From: Herbaspirillum sp. SJZ107
GTDB lineage: Bacteria > Pseudomonadota > Gammaproteobacteria > Burkholderiales > Burkholderiaceae_D
Direction: 5' to 3'
DNA length: 64,000 nt
Assembly (NCBI RefSeq): GCF_006715485.1
Contig: NZ_VFNH01000001.1
Location: 1,054,001-1,118,000 of the forward strand
In this document: one piece after another, positions 1 through 8,936 of the stretch
Layout of the letters: every line of letters starts with the position of its first letter
Position numbering within the stretch: the stretch's first letter is position 1
The notes under the pieces: model-generated
What the model saw: only the letters and a program-made list of their open reading frames with translations
Databases searched by the model: none
Told to the model about the DNA's origin: nothing
Program-made: the position numbers and the translations under genes

Positions 1-1895
1 CGGTTCATCCAGTCGGCGCTGGCCAGGTAGATGTCGTGCTTGAGGTTGTTGCGGAAGTAAAAGATCCGGGTGTGTTCCAGGAAGCGGCCGACGATCGAGC
101 GTACCTTGATGTTCTCGGACAGCCCGCGCACGCCGGGGCGCAGGGCGCAGGCGCCGCGCACGATCAGGTCGATGCGCACGCCGTCGGCGGAGGCGTCGTA
201 CAGCGCGCGGATCACCGATTCGTCGGTCAGCGAGTTCATCTTGGCGATGATGCGCGCCGGCTTGCCCTCCTTGGCGATCGCAGCCTCGTGGCGGATCGCG
301 CGCACGATCTCCTTTTGCAGCGAGAACGGCGCCAGCCAGATGCTGTTCAATTGCGTGGGCCGGGTCAGGCTGGTCAGGTGGATGAAGACTTCGTTGACGT
401 CGGCGGTCAGGGCCTCGTTCGAGGTCAGCAGGCCGAAGTCGCTGTAGTGCTTGGCCGTGGTCGGGTTGTAGTTGCCGGTGCCGAGGTGGGCGTAGCGGCG
501 CAGGCCGCCCGCTTCGCGGCGCAGGATCAGGGCCATCTTGGCGTGGATCTTGAGGCCGACCACGCCGTACACGACCTGGGCCCCGGCTTCTTCCAGGCGC
601 TCGGCCCAGTTGATGTTGGCTTCCTCGTCGAAGCGCGCCATCAGTTCGACGATGACGGTGACTTCCTTGCCGCGCAGGGCGGCGTTGATCAGCGCTTCCA
701 TCAGTTCGGAGTTGGCGCCGGCGCGGTAGATGGTCTGCTTGATCGCGACCACGTTGGGGTCGCTCGCCGCGCAGCGAATGAAGTCGATGACAGGCTGAAA
801 GGACTGGAACGGGTGGTGCAGCAGCACGTCCTGCTTGTCCAGCACGTTGAAGATGTCGTGATGGGTGGCCAGCCGGGGCGGGAAGCCCGGCGCGAACGGC
901 GGGAATTTCAAATCCGCGCGCGTGCTGGTGTTGGCGATCTCGAGCAGGCGCCCCATGTTGACCGGGCCGTCCACCGAGAACAGGCGCGAGCGGTCGATCG
1001 AGAACTGCTCGAGCAGGAAGTCGGACAGGTGGCGCGGGCAGCCGCGCGCCACTTCCAGGCGCACGCCGAAGCCGTAGTTACGGCTGTGCAGTTCGCTCTG
1101 CAGCGCCTGGCGCAGGTTCTTCACTTCTTCCTCGTCGACCCACAGGTCGCTGTTGCGGGTGACGCGGAACTGCGAGTACGACACCACGTCGCGGCCGGTG
1201 AACAGGTCGGCCATATGGGCCTGGATCACCGAGGACAGCAGGCAGTAGGACGCACCCGGCTTGTCGGACAGCTCGTCGGGCAGGCGGATCACGCGCGGCA
1301 GCACGCGCGGCGCCTTCATGATCGCGATGCCGGTGCCGCGCCCGAAGGCGTCCTTGCCGGCCAGTTCGACGATGAAATTCAGGCTCTTGTTGATCACACG
1401 CGGGAAGGGGTGGGCCGGATCCAGGCCGACCGGGGTCAGCAGCGGCCGCACTTCCTTGTCGAAGTATTGCTTGACCCAGGCTTTCTGGGCCGCGTTGCGG
1501 GCCGAGCGGCGCAGCAGGTGGATGCCCTGCTCGGACAGCTTGGGCAGGATCTCGTCGTTCAGCAGCGCGTACTGGCGCGCGATGATCTGGCGGCATTCTT
1601 CGCTGGTGCCGTCCAGGTTGAGGCTGGCGACGTCGTCGACGCCGCTGTTGTGCTGGTACTGTGCCAGCAGGCTGGCCACACGCACTTCGAAGAATTCATC
1701 GAGGTTGCTGCTGACGATGCACAGGAAGCGCAGCCGTTCCAGCAGCGGCACCGACGGGTCTTCCGCCTGTTCCAGCACGCGGCGGTTGAACTCCAGCAGG
1801 GACAGCTCGCGGTTGAGGAACAGATGGCTGTGCGGGTCCGTCGGCACCGCAATGGGCGGTACCGGCGCTTCGTCGGTTTTCAACTTCAAATCCAT
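1..1895 (-). CDS. ppk1: Polyphosphate kinase 1, 3' end outside the window
   Basis: Makes inorganic polyphosphate reversibly from the gamma-phosphate of ATP. About 631 codons are present and the stop lies beyond the left edge; the E. coli enzyme has about 690 residues, so roughly the last 55-60 are missing. The N-terminus starts MDLKLKTDE; the typical LNRELSLLEFN block follows near residue 28. The catalytic histidine motif HLGTGNYN is at about residue 470 and a second conserved region (IIAKMNSLTD) follows. The start ATG at 1895 is preceded by a Pho-box promoter (separate entry), so induction by phosphate starvation is expected. It is divergent from the oxidoreductase at 2103. Confidence 0.95.
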   Translation of the reverse strand, partial: MDLKLKTDEAPVPPIAVPTDPHSHLFLNRELSLLEFNRRVLEQAEDPSVPLLERLRFLCIVSSNLDEFFEVRVASLLAQYQHNSGVDDVASLNLDGTSEECRQIIARQYALLNDEILPKLSEQGIHLLRRSARNAAQKAWVKQYFDKEVRPLLTPVGLDPAHPFPRVINKSLNFIVELAGKDAFGRGTGIAIMKAPRVLPRVIRLPDELSDKPGASYCLLSSVIQAHMADLFTGRDVVSYSQFRVTRNSDLWVDEEEVKNLRQALQSELHSRNYGFGVRLEVARGCPRHLSDFLLEQFSIDRSRLFSVDGPVNMGRLLEIANTSTRADLKFPPFAPGFPPRLATHHDIFNVLDKQDVLLHHPFQSFQPVIDFIRCAASDPNVVAIKQTIYRAGANSELMEALINAALRGKEVTVIVELMARFDEEANINWAERLEEAGAQVVYGVVGLKIHAKMALILRREAGGLRRYAHLGTGNYNPTTAKHYSDFGLLTSNEALTADVNEVFIHLTSLTRPTQLNSIWLAPFSLQKEIVRAIRHEAAIAKEGKPARIIAKMNSLTDESVIRALYDASADGVRIDLIVRGACALRPGVRGLSENIKVRSIVGRFLEHTRIFYFRNNLKHDIYLASADWMN

Positions 1896-1923
1896 GTTTG
1901 GAATATTTCAATCAAGACAAGAG

Positions 1924-1957
1924 AGTGTAGAAGCCCTAGATGACAGGATTGTGACAG
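1924..1957 (-). promoter_or_regulatory. Pho box and -10 element upstream of ppk1
   Basis: On the minus strand, 1957-1940 reads CTGTCAC-AATC-CTGTCAT, two 7-base PhoB half-sites separated by 4 bases, matching the classical Pho box almost perfectly. Exactly 10 bases downstream is a -10-like TACACT (1929-1924), the spacing known for PhoB-dependent promoters where the box replaces the -35. The ppk1 start codon is 28 bases beyond the -10. PhoB control is inferred from this arrangement. Confidence 0.75.
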
Positions 1958-2102
1958 AGCGGTTCGGCACATGGCGCCGCACACCCGGCGCGCTGGCCTG
2001 CGGGCATGAATTCTTGCACGGAATCTACTGAAAAACGCCTTGGCGGACAGCGCCGTAGAATGACCCGCATTGCATAACTGCTGACGTTCAAAGGAATTTT
2101 GT

Positions 2103-4469
2103 ATGGCCAAGAAAGATGTACCGGGAATCGGCGAGTACGGCGGCCCGGCCGGCGGCTGGGGCGCATTGCAGGCGGTGGCCAAGGCGATCCGCGGCCAGAT
2201 GTCGGCAAAGGGGACGCCGATCATGATGAAGGTCAACCAGCCGGAGGGTTTCGATTGCCCCGGCTGCGCCTGGCCCGATCCGCGCGAGCATTCGTCCTTC
2301 GAGTTCTGCGAAAACGGCGCCAAGGCCGTGTCCTGGGAAGCGACCAACAAGCGCACCACACCCGAATTCTTTGCCCGCCATACCGTCAGCGAGCTGTGGG
2401 ACTGGGAAGATTTCGCGCTCGAGTGGGAGGGCCGGCTGACCCATCCGATGGTGTACGACGCCGCCACCGATAAATACCTGCCGGTGTCGTGGGAACAGGC
2501 CTTCCGCGACATCGGCGCGATCCTGCGCAGCCTGCCGGACCCGAACATGGCCGAGTTCTATGCCTCCGGCCGCGCCTCCAACGAAGCCGCCTTTTTATAC
2601 CAGCTGTTCGTGCGCGAGTACGGCACCAACAATTTCCCGGATTGCTCGAACATGTGCCACGAGGCCACCAGCGTCGGCCTGCCGGAATCGATCGGGGTCG
2701 GCAAGGGCACCGTGACGCTGGAAGATTTCCATGCCTGCGACGCCATCTTTTCGTTCGGCCACAACCCGGGCACCAACCACCCACGCATGCTGGCCACGCT
2801 GCGCGCCGCCTCGCTGAGGAACGCGCCGATCGTGGTGTTCAATCCGCTCAAGGAACGCAGCCTGGAGCGCTTCAAGTCGCCCCAGCATCCGCTCGAAATG
2901 ACGGTCGGCAAGGCGGTGCCGATCGCATCCTCGTATTACCAGGTCAAGGTCGGCGGCGACTGCGCCGTCATCAAGGGCATGATGAAAGCTCTGTTCGCCA
3001 AGGATGCGGCCGACCTGGAAAAGGGTGGCGAAGGCGTGCTCGACCGCGACTTCATCCGCGACCACACCAGCGGCTTCGAGACCCTGGTGGCCGACATCGA
3101 GGCCACGGGCTGGGACGAGATCGAATCCGTGTCCGGCCTGCCGCGCTCGGACATCGAAGCGGCGGCCGACGTGTATGCGAAAGCCAAGCGCGTCATCATC
3201 TGCTACGGCATGGGCATCACCCAGCACAAGCACGGCACTGCCAACGTGCAGCAGCTGGCCAACTTGCTGATGCTGCGCGGTAACCTCGGACGCGAAGGCG
3301 CCGGCATCTGCCCGCTGCGCGGCCACTCCAACGTGCAGGGCGACCGCACGGTCGGCATCACCGAGATCCCGAGCCAGTCCTTCCTCGACAGCCTGGAACG
3401 CGTGTTCGGCTTCCAGCCGCCGCGCGAGCACGGCCATGGTGCCGTGGAAGCGCTGAAGGCGATGGGCGATGGCCGCGCCAAGGCCCTGATCTGCCTCGGC
3501 GGCAACCTGCCGGTGGCGATGCCCGACCCGCAAGCCTGCTTCGCCGCGATCCGCAAGCTCGACTTGTGCGTCAACATCGCCACCAAGCTCAACCGCTCGC
3601 ACCTGCTGGTCGGCAAGCATACCTACATCCTGCCTTGCCTCGGCCGCACCGAACTCGACGTGCAGGCCACCGGCCCGCAATCGGTGACGGTCGAGGATTC
3701 GATGTCGGTGGTGCACGCCTCGCGCGGCAGCCTGACGCCGGCCTCGCCCGAGCTGAAATCGGAACCGGCGATCGTGGCCGGCATCGCCAAGGCGACGCTG
3801 CTTCATTCCAGAATCGACTGGGATGCGATGATCGCCGACTACAGCCGCATCCGCGATTGCATCGAAGCCGTGCTCCCGGACTTCGGCAACTACAACGAGC
3901 GCGTCAAGACCCCGCATGGCTTCCGCCTCGACATCCCGGCCGGCCGCCGCGAATGGCGCACGAAGACCGGCCGCGCCAATTTCATCGTGTTCGACAGCAA
4001 GAACCAGCGCCCGCTGGCGCGCCCCGGCGTGAAGGATGTGCTGGTGCTGGCCACGGTGCGCAGCCACGACCAGTACAACACCACGATCTACGGCAAGAAC
4101 GACCGCTACCGCGGCGTGACCGGACGCCGCGACGTCGTCTTCGTCAACGCGGCCGACCTTGCCGAGCGCGGCCTCGAGCATGGCGACATGGTCGACATCG
4201 AGTCGGTCGCCGATGGCGAGCAGGGCGGCGAGGCGCGCATCGTGCGCAACTTCGTGGCGGTGGCCTACGATATCGCGCGCGGGGCGGCGGCGGCCTACTA
4301 CCCGGAAGCCAACAGCCTGGTGGCGCTCAGCAACTTCGACGAGCGCAGCGGGACGCCTTCCTACAAGTCGGTGCCGATCGTGATCCGCAAGGCGGCGCAG
4401 CCGGGGCCGTCGACCGAGGCGAACAAGTCGATGCGCGGGGTGTCGCCGGGGAGCCGGGCGGAAGTCTAG
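2103..4469 (+). CDS. FdhF/YdeP family molybdopterin oxidoreductase
   Basis: 788 residues, close to the usual length of the YdeP branch of the formate-dehydrogenase-H-like superfamily. Visible: an N-terminal CPGC pair (C52, C55), the molybdopterin oxidoreductase core with SNMCHEA at about residue 183 (a cysteine where FdhF has selenocysteine), and a C-terminal molybdopterin-dinucleotide-binding domain with the RSHDQYNTTIYG block at about 653-664. E. coli YdeP is linked to acid resistance; the substrate of the family is not settled and I would not call it a formate dehydrogenase. No fdhD accessory gene is adjacent. RBS AAGGAA lies just before the ATG. Divergent from ppk1. Confidence 0.9.
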   Translation: MAKKDVPGIGEYGGPAGGWGALQAVAKAIRGQMSAKGTPIMMKVNQPEGFDCPGCAWPDPREHSSFEFCENGAKAVSWEATNKRTTPEFFARHTVSELWDWEDFALEWEGRLTHPMVYDAATDKYLPVSWEQAFRDIGAILRSLPDPNMAEFYASGRASNEAAFLYQLFVREYGTNNFPDCSNMCHEATSVGLPESIGVGKGTVTLEDFHACDAIFSFGHNPGTNHPRMLATLRAASLRNAPIVVFNPLKERSLERFKSPQHPLEMTVGKAVPIASSYYQVKVGGDCAVIKGMMKALFAKDAADLEKGGEGVLDRDFIRDHTSGFETLVADIEATGWDEIESVSGLPRSDIEAAADVYAKAKRVIICYGMGITQHKHGTANVQQLANLLMLRGNLGREGAGICPLRGHSNVQGDRTVGITEIPSQSFLDSLERVFGFQPPREHGHGAVEALKAMGDGRAKALICLGGNLPVAMPDPQACFAAIRKLDLCVNIATKLNRSHLLVGKHTYILPCLGRTELDVQATGPQSVTVEDSMSVVHASRGSLTPASPELKSEPAIVAGIAKATLLHSRIDWDAMIADYSRIRDCIEAVLPDFGNYNERVKTPHGFRLDIPAGRREWRTKTGRANFIVFDSKNQRPLARPGVKDVLVLATVRSHDQYNTTIYGKNDRYRGVTGRRDVVFVNAADLAERGLEHGDMVDIESVADGEQGGEARIVRNFVAVAYDIARGAAAAYYPEANSLVALSNFDERSGTPSYKSVPIVIRKAAQPGPSTEANKSMRGVSPGSRAEV

Positions 4470-4487
4470 CCGCCCGACTGCGTCGTA

Positions 4488-4501
4488 CCCGCCTGCGCGG
4501 G
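4488..4501. terminator. Short GC hairpin between convergent genes
   Basis: CCCGC-CTGC-GCGGG, a 5-bp GC stem in the 45-base gap between the convergent YdeP-like and hydrolase genes. No clear T tract, so it is only a weak terminator candidate. Confidence 0.3.
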
Positions 4502-4514
4502 CACGGCGTTGGCA

Positions 4515-5354
4515 CTAACTCTGGATAAACGCCAGAATATCCGCATTGATCTGCTCCGCATGCGTGGTCGGCATCCCATGCGGGAATCCCGGGTACGTGA
4601 TCAGCGTCCCGTTCGGCAACAGCTCGGCCGTGCGCGGTGCGGAGTTGGCGTAGGGTACGACTTGGTCGTCGTCGCCATGCTGCACCAGCACCGGGATCGC
4701 GATCCGCTTGAGGTCTTCAGTGAAGTCGGTCTGGGAAAACGCGACCACGCCGTCGTAATGCGCCTTGACCGACCCCTGCATGCCCTGGCGCCACCAGTTG
4801 GCGATGATGCCGTCCTTGGGCTGGGCGCCCGGGCGGTTGTAGCCGTAGAACGGCCCCTTGGCGATGTCCAGGTAGAACTGGGCGCGGTCGGTGGCGGTGT
4901 TGCGCTGGAAGTCGTCGAAGACTTCCTTCGGCAGGCCGCCGGGATTGGCGTCGGTGCGCACCATCAGCGGCGGCACCGCGGCGATGAGTACGGCTTTCGC
5001 CGCGCGGCCCTGGCCGTGGCGCGCCAGGTAGCGCACCACTTCGCCGCCGCCGGTGGAGTGGCCGATGTGGATCGCATCCAGCAGGCCGAGGTGGTCGACC
5101 ACGGCCGCCAGGTCGTCGGCATAGTGGTCCATGTCGTGGCCGTCGGATACCTGGCTCGACCTGCCGTGGCCGCGCCGGTCGTGGGCGATGACGCGGTAGC
5201 CCTGGGCCAGGAAAAACATCATCTGGGCGTCCCAGTCGTCGGCACTGAGCGGCCAGCCGTGCGAAAACACGATGGGGGTGCCGTGGCCCCAGTCCTTGTA
5301 GAAAATGCGGACGCCGTCCGCGGTCGTCACGTAGTTGGTCGTCATGGTCGTCAT
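4515..5354 (-). CDS. Alpha/beta hydrolase, non-heme chloroperoxidase/arylesterase type
   Basis: 279 residues, the usual length of the cofactor-free haloperoxidase family, which are serine hydrolases with side perhydrolase activity. The nucleophile elbow GHSTGGGE places the serine at S100, the acid is at D230 (HGDDDQVVP) and the histidine at H259 (FPHG); the oxyanion region [12 protein letters not shown] is at 31-42. No signal peptide, so cytoplasmic. Start chosen at the first ATG (MTTMTTN) with GGGAG upstream; the ATG nine bases further in is an alternative. The natural substrate cannot be read from sequence. Confidence 0.93.
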   Translation of the reverse strand: MTTMTTNYVTTADGVRIFYKDWGHGTPIVFSHGWPLSADDWDAQMMFFLAQGYRVIAHDRRGHGRSSQVSDGHDMDHYADDLAAVVDHLGLLDAIHIGHSTGGGEVVRYLARHGQGRAAKAVLIAAVPPLMVRTDANPGGLPKEVFDDFQRNTATDRAQFYLDIAKGPFYGYNRPGAQPKDGIIANWWRQGMQGSVKAHYDGVVAFSQTDFTEDLKRIAIPVLVQHGDDDQVVPYANSAPRTAELLPNGTLITYPGFPHGMPTTHAEQINADILAFIQS

Positions 5355-5543
5355 GCGAAGGCTCCCGAAGCTTGAGTAGGTGGGCCTGCACCGGCGCGGT
5401 GCGGGCGCGGATCCTGCCGTGCTACCGATCCTGCATATTCCGCTGCCACGATAAGGGTTGCCGCCATCGCCGGTTTGCGCTGGCGCATGCGCGCGCGCTG
5501 GCTACAATGGCTTGTCCATGCCATGTCACCTTGCCGAGAACCA

Positions 5544-6527
5544 ATGCCGCCCGAACCGATCGCTACCATGCCCTTCAATCAAGCCTATGCCCGCGTGCTG
5601 GGTGCCGGCCACCTGACCCTGGGCCTGATGACGCCACTCGAGCGTATACCCGGGCAGGAAGCCGATGTCGCGCGCGAGACGGCGCTGGCGGCCCGCGCCG
5701 GCGCCCTCGGCATCGCCGCCCTGTGGACGCGCGACGTGCCGCTGGCGATTCCGCAAGGCAGCAGCGGCGAGGCAGCGCTGCTCGACGATCCCTTCGTCTG
5801 GCTGGCCGCACTGGCGCTGGCCGCGCCGGGCGTTGCCATCGGCACCGCCGCGGCCGTGCTGCCGCTGCGCCATCCGCTGCACCTGGCCAAGGCGGCGCTG
5901 TCGCTCGACCGTCTCAGCGGCGGCCGCTTCATCCTGGGGCTGGGTTCGGGGGACCGGCCGGAAGAGCTGGCCGCGTTCGGCGTCGACCGACCGCCGGACG
6001 TCCTGTACCGCGAACGCTGGGAACTGCTGCGCAGTGCGCTGGCGCCCCTGGAGGCCGAACGCGCGGCGATGCTGGCGGCCAGCGGCGGTTTCGTGCCCGG
6101 CCTGGCGCCGGTGGCACGCATCCCGATGCTGGCGGTCGGCAGCGCGCGCCAGTCGCTGCAGTGGATCGCGGCGCACGCCGACGGCTGGGCCACCTACCAC
6201 CGCGAGGAAGCGCGCCAGCAGGGCCGCATCGCGCTGTGGCAGCGCGCGCTGGAGGAGCGCGCCGGCGGCCGGCGCAAACCCTTCGTGCAATCGCTGCAGC
6301 TGGAATTGCTGGACGATGCGGATGCGCCGGCGGCGCCGCTGGAACTGGGCCTGCGCGCCGGGCGCCATGCGCTGCTGGCCTATTTCGGGCGCATGGCGCG
6401 GCTTGGCGTCGACCACATGCTGGTCAACCTGCAGGGACCGCGGCCGGTGGCCGAGCAATTGGAGGAACTCGGTGCCGAGATCGTGCCACACCTTCAAGGG
6501 CTGCGCGTTGGCGCGGATGCGCCTTGA
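5544..6527 (+). CDS. LLM-class (luciferase-like) flavin oxidoreductase, TIGR03571-like
   Basis: About 327 residues with the (beta-alpha)8 luciferase-like pattern: LTLGLMTPLE near the N-terminus, GALGIAALWTRDVPL, the LSGGRFILGLGSGDRPEE block typical of F420/FMN-dependent LLM enzymes at about 128-146, and a C-terminal GVDHMLVNLQGPRP strand. Expected to be a flavin-dependent monooxygenase or reductase; substrate unknown. The open frame extends upstream to 5475 but that part is not family-like. I chose ATG 5544 (GAG upstream); ATG 5568 (MPFNQAY) is equally possible. Confidence 0.85.
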   Translation: MPPEPIATMPFNQAYARVLGAGHLTLGLMTPLERIPGQEADVARETALAARAGALGIAALWTRDVPLAIPQGSSGEAALLDDPFVWLAALALAAPGVAIGTAAAVLPLRHPLHLAKAALSLDRLSGGRFILGLGSGDRPEELAAFGVDRPPDVLYRERWELLRSALAPLEAERAAMLAASGGFVPGLAPVARIPMLAVGSARQSLQWIAAHADGWATYHREEARQQGRIALWQRALEERAGGRRKPFVQSLQLELLDDADAPAAPLELGLRAGRHALLAYFGRMARLGVDHMLVNLQGPRPVAEQLEELGAEIVPHLQGLRVGADAP

Positions 6528-6591
6528 AACCCTGACAAACTCGTCCAGTTGCTTTGGGTGTAACAGATGCGTACACTGGGCTTTTGCGACT

Positions 6592-6616
6592 GTCTGCAAT
6601 CGGCCCGAAGCGGACG
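6592..6616 (-). repeat. Dispersed palindromic repeat, single left arm
   Basis: One arm of a repeat family seen about ten times here. On the minus strand it has the form GTCCGC-N13-CAGAC with a central GGCCGAT. A complete element is two related arms separated by about 10 bases and forms an imperfect ~59-bp palindrome (see 29716-29774). Confidence 0.7.
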
Positions 6617-6633
6617 GTCGTTGTGCACCACAT

Positions 6634-6954
6634 TCAGGCATCCCCAGACCAGTCCATATGATCATTGACCATGCCAGTCGCGGCCCATTCGGAAAGGCTG
6701 GAGTAAATTGTCGTGATAGGCCAGGGCAAGCGTTCTTTGCTTTTACTCCAAGTCAAATGGACATCGGCTATCCGACCTGTTCCGTCAAGGATCTCGAAAA
6801 GAGCGTCATCGCCGTTACCACGAGCGATTAGCTTAACGGGCAACCCGAACATAAAATGTCCGCTCGGAACCTCAACAGCCAATTGCTGCGCGATCCTGTC
6901 ACCAAACTCACGAGGAAGGCTCTCGGTGGAGCACCAAGGTTCAAGCCATTCCAT
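6634..6954 (-). CDS. Conserved hypothetical protein, 106 aa
   Basis: Begins MEWLEPWC and has the regions SGHFMFGLPVKLIARGNGDD and FEILDGTGRIADVHLTW, which I recognise as a widespread small family of proteins of unknown function (often annotated only as hypothetical). No signal peptide or membrane segment, so presumably cytoplasmic. It lies at the left edge of an AT-richer island with dispersed repeats on both sides and has no functional neighbours. Function unknown. Confidence 0.75.
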   Translation of the reverse strand: MEWLEPWCSTESLPREFGDRIAQQLAVEVPSGHFMFGLPVKLIARGNGDDALFEILDGTGRIADVHLTWSKSKERLPWPITTIYSSLSEWAATGMVNDHMDWSGDA

Positions 6955-7074
6955 GTCCTACTCCCATATTTTTCGATGATGTCGAATGGCCGGTTCTTGC
7001 CTATTGTGTTGAAAAACTCGGCGACGTTGACGTTTGGACAGAAATGCTAGCGGCCTAAAAAAGTGACGTGATGA

Positions 7075-7404
7075 ATGAAAAACAGCAAAACGACTACCAC
7101 CGTCGGCATTGGAATGATCTGTGGCAGCATTCCATGCACACTCGCTGGCGTTATGATCATATACCTAATGGGTTCACTTGAAGAAGGCCGGGCTGCCGGT
7201 CGGGATGTTGGATTTGACGTCATCGGCGTCCTGATGATGACGCTCTTTACCTACCTGATTGCACTAGGAAGTTGTCTTGCAGGGCTTCTCTACTTCGTTC
7301 TTGGAGTACGAAGCGGCAGCGTGACTCTGAAGGCCTGGCACTGGTTTTGCCTCGTATATCCTTTGGGTCAAATTACGGCTGCGACAATTTACATAGCGGC
7401 ATGA
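7075..7404 (+). CDS. Small membrane protein of unknown function, 109 aa
   Basis: Three hydrophobic stretches: residues ~9-32 (VGIGMICGSIPCTLAGVM), ~48-78 (VIGVLMMTLFTYLIALGSCL and on) and ~88-107 (WFCLVYPLGQITAATIYIA). Predicted inner-membrane protein with three spans. AT-rich relative to flanking genes, consistent with recent acquisition. A second ATG four bases upstream is out of frame. No family recognised and no operon partner. Confidence 0.55.
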   Translation: MKNSKTTTTVGIGMICGSIPCTLAGVMIIYLMGSLEEGRAAGRDVGFDVIGVLMMTLFTYLIALGSCLAGLLYFVLGVRSGSVTLKAWHWFCLVYPLGQITAATIYIAA

Positions 7405-7421
7405 TAGGTAATTGCCTGGCC

Positions 7422-7529
7422 GTCCGCTTCGGGTCGGAAGCAGACGATCGTGAAAGTTCGAGAGTTTGTCGATTCGGCAACCTGCTATCCTGGCTCGACC
7501 GTCCGCTACCGGCCAAGAGCGGACGACCG
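7422..7529. repeat. Dispersed palindromic repeat, two arms with enlarged spacer
   Basis: Arms at 7422-7450 and 7501-7529. Both have the GTCCGC start and the GCAGACGATCG or GCGGACGACCG end seen in other copies, but they are separated by about 50 bases instead of the usual 10. Lies between two orphan genes. Confidence 0.65.
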
Positions 7530-7623
7530 TAGTGGTCTGCTCTTGCGTAGGTTCGGCGTCTTCGGTTAGTGGACAGATCGCATACAGTGCCATTGATAAA
7601 TAGTCAAGCAATTTTAATTACTC

Positions 7624-7977
7624 ATGTTTCGAACACTCATACTTATCGCTCTTCTCTCAACCCTCGGTGGTTGCATATCTATGCCAATCCAGCAGCAAGC
7701 GGGCATGAGAGGAAGGGTAATCGACGCGACTACTTACATACCGATCGCAAACGCACAAATTTGTATTCGTGAGGCCGAGCAGAGATGCGTTTTCTCTAAC
7801 ATAGAAGGCAAGTTCGACCTTAAGCCGGTCTTTAAGGATGTGTGGCAATTTTTCATGATCGAACCATTGGTTTTCCCTAAAGGAGAATTTACTGTTCAAG
7901 CCGATGGATATAGAAAACAAATGATTAACGCTAGTCACAGCGAATTGGTCAACGTCGAGTTGACTCCTTCCAGATAG
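7624..7977 (+). CDS. Putative lipoprotein with carboxypeptidase-regulatory-like fold, 117 aa
   Basis: An N-terminal lipoprotein signal ends in the lipobox LGGC (cysteine at residue 17), so it should be membrane-anchored on the periplasmic side. The rest (RGRVIDATTYIPIANAQICI, then SNIEGKFDLKP and FTVQADGYRKQ) has the rhythm of a carboxypeptidase regulatory-like/transthyretin-like beta domain: variable modification, ornamented strand, then 'adg-y' motif. Domain call is by pattern only. AT-rich; flanked by repeats. Function unknown. Confidence 0.6.
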   Translation: MFRTLILIALLSTLGGCISMPIQQQAGMRGRVIDATTYIPIANAQICIREAEQRCVFSNIEGKFDLKPVFKDVWQFFMIEPLVFPKGEFTVQADGYRKQMINASHSELVNVELTPSR

Positions 7978-8063
7978 CTATTCTCGGCCAACTCTACCAT
8001 CTATGCGCAAGCCTAAAGCGGCCAAGGTATCGATCGGCTTTTCCTTGTTTCAACTGCCTTTTA

Positions 8064-8113
8064 TGGCCGACATCAGAAGGTTATGTTAGTCTGCTGTCGG
8101 CCACGAGCAGTCG
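8064..8113. repeat. Degenerate copy of the palindromic repeat / hairpin
   Basis: TGGCCGACA at 8064-8072 pairs with TGTCGGCCA at 8095-8103, and 8089-8113 resembles a decayed right arm (GTCTGC start, GCAGTCG end). Probably a worn copy of the same repeat family. Confidence 0.4.
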
Positions 8114-8195
8114 TTTGCTAGCGTACATGATTAATGAGCAAAGGTTCTACGCAGGAAACTCTTTTGGCCAAAGACGCGGCTTTGAAAGAAAGGGT

Positions 8196-8220
8196 AAAAA
8201 GCCCTAATCCGTATTAGGGC
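8196..8220 (-). terminator. Orphan intrinsic-terminator-like hairpin
   Basis: GCCCTAAT (8201-8208) pairs with ATTAGGGC (8213-8220) across CCGT; on the minus strand the stem is followed by TTTTT. No minus-strand gene lies upstream of it, so it either ends an unannotated minus-strand transcript or is a relic. Confidence 0.45.
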
Positions 8221-8254
8221 ACAACGATCACCGGCGAGAAATAAGCAACCGTTC

Positions 8255-8782
8255 ATGAAAAATCGGTCGAAGCATGCCCAATACTACAGGCCACCAATTG
8301 GCAAACAGCGTAGCCATTGGGTTGGGATGACATTGAGCATAGTCTCGCTCATCTTTTCTGGAGCGATGATCTATATGGCTGAAATTAGTCCGCCAGACCG
8401 GCTGTTGTCCGTCAGGGGAGTGGTCGAGGACCACACGCCAATCTATTCGCGGGGCAAGCGCCTGAATGGATTCCGGTTCTGCATCGGCGAACCTCGCATC
8501 ACCTTCACCTATTTGCAGCCAGATCCACGCGTGGACGAAACCTTAGCGGCGATCAGTCGTGCGGGTTGGGTAACGGTCTTATATGCGATTCATGCTGATC
8601 GAAATCCGACCCTGTGGGGGCTTGCTGCTGACGGACGTACGCTGACCACCACCGATGAGCTACGCGAAGCGCGTAGCTTGAGATTGATAGCTTGGGTGTT
8701 CGGATTCGTCTTATCGGGCGCGGTCGCGCTGCACTTCCTCACTCGTGCTATTAGCGAGCGCAGACAAAATCGGCGAAGGTAG
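8255..8782 (+). CDS. Membrane protein of unknown function, 175 aa
   Basis: Two predicted membrane spans, at ~24-41 (VGMTLSIVSLIFSGAMIYM) and ~143-162 (LIAWVFGFVLSGAVALHFL), bracket a soluble domain of about 100 residues that begins VRGVVEDHTPIY and contains the motif LNGFRFCIGE. This arrangement resembles small membrane proteins with a periplasmic beta domain, but I recognise no named family. Alone in its orientation, with repeats downstream. Confidence 0.55.
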   Translation: MKNRSKHAQYYRPPIGKQRSHWVGMTLSIVSLIFSGAMIYMAEISPPDRLLSVRGVVEDHTPIYSRGKRLNGFRFCIGEPRITFTYLQPDPRVDETLAAISRAGWVTVLYAIHADRNPTLWGLAADGRTLTTTDELREARSLRLIAWVFGFVLSGAVALHFLTRAISERRQNRRR

Positions 8783-8824
8783 ACATATGAACTATCAATA
8801 TGAATTTCATTAGATCTTTGGTGA

Positions 8825-8883
8825 GTCCGCTTTGGGTCGATAGCGGACGCTACAATACGTCTTCAATCGGCCAGGAGCGGACC
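8825..8883 (-). repeat. Dispersed palindromic repeat, complete two-arm copy (inverted orientation)
   Basis: On the minus strand: left arm with GTCCGC and TGGCCGATT, spacer TATTGTAGC, right arm with GACCCA ending GCGGAC. Same design and spacer as copies at 27654-27712 and 29716-29774, in the opposite orientation. Confidence 0.75.
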
Positions 8884-8936
8884 TTAACCGGCGTTTAAAT
8901 TACCGAACCCAATCCTGTAATGTAAGTCTCAAAACT

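Noticed and set aside
36-1943. 635-codon plus-strand frame over ppk1
   Set aside because: It is the opposite-strand shadow of ppk1; low-complexity, Ala/Gln/Val-rich and no family features.
2103-4469. Calling this gene a formate dehydrogenase (fdhF)
   Set aside because: It belongs to the YdeP branch and lacks selenocysteine; the substrate is unknown and no fdh accessory genes are adjacent.
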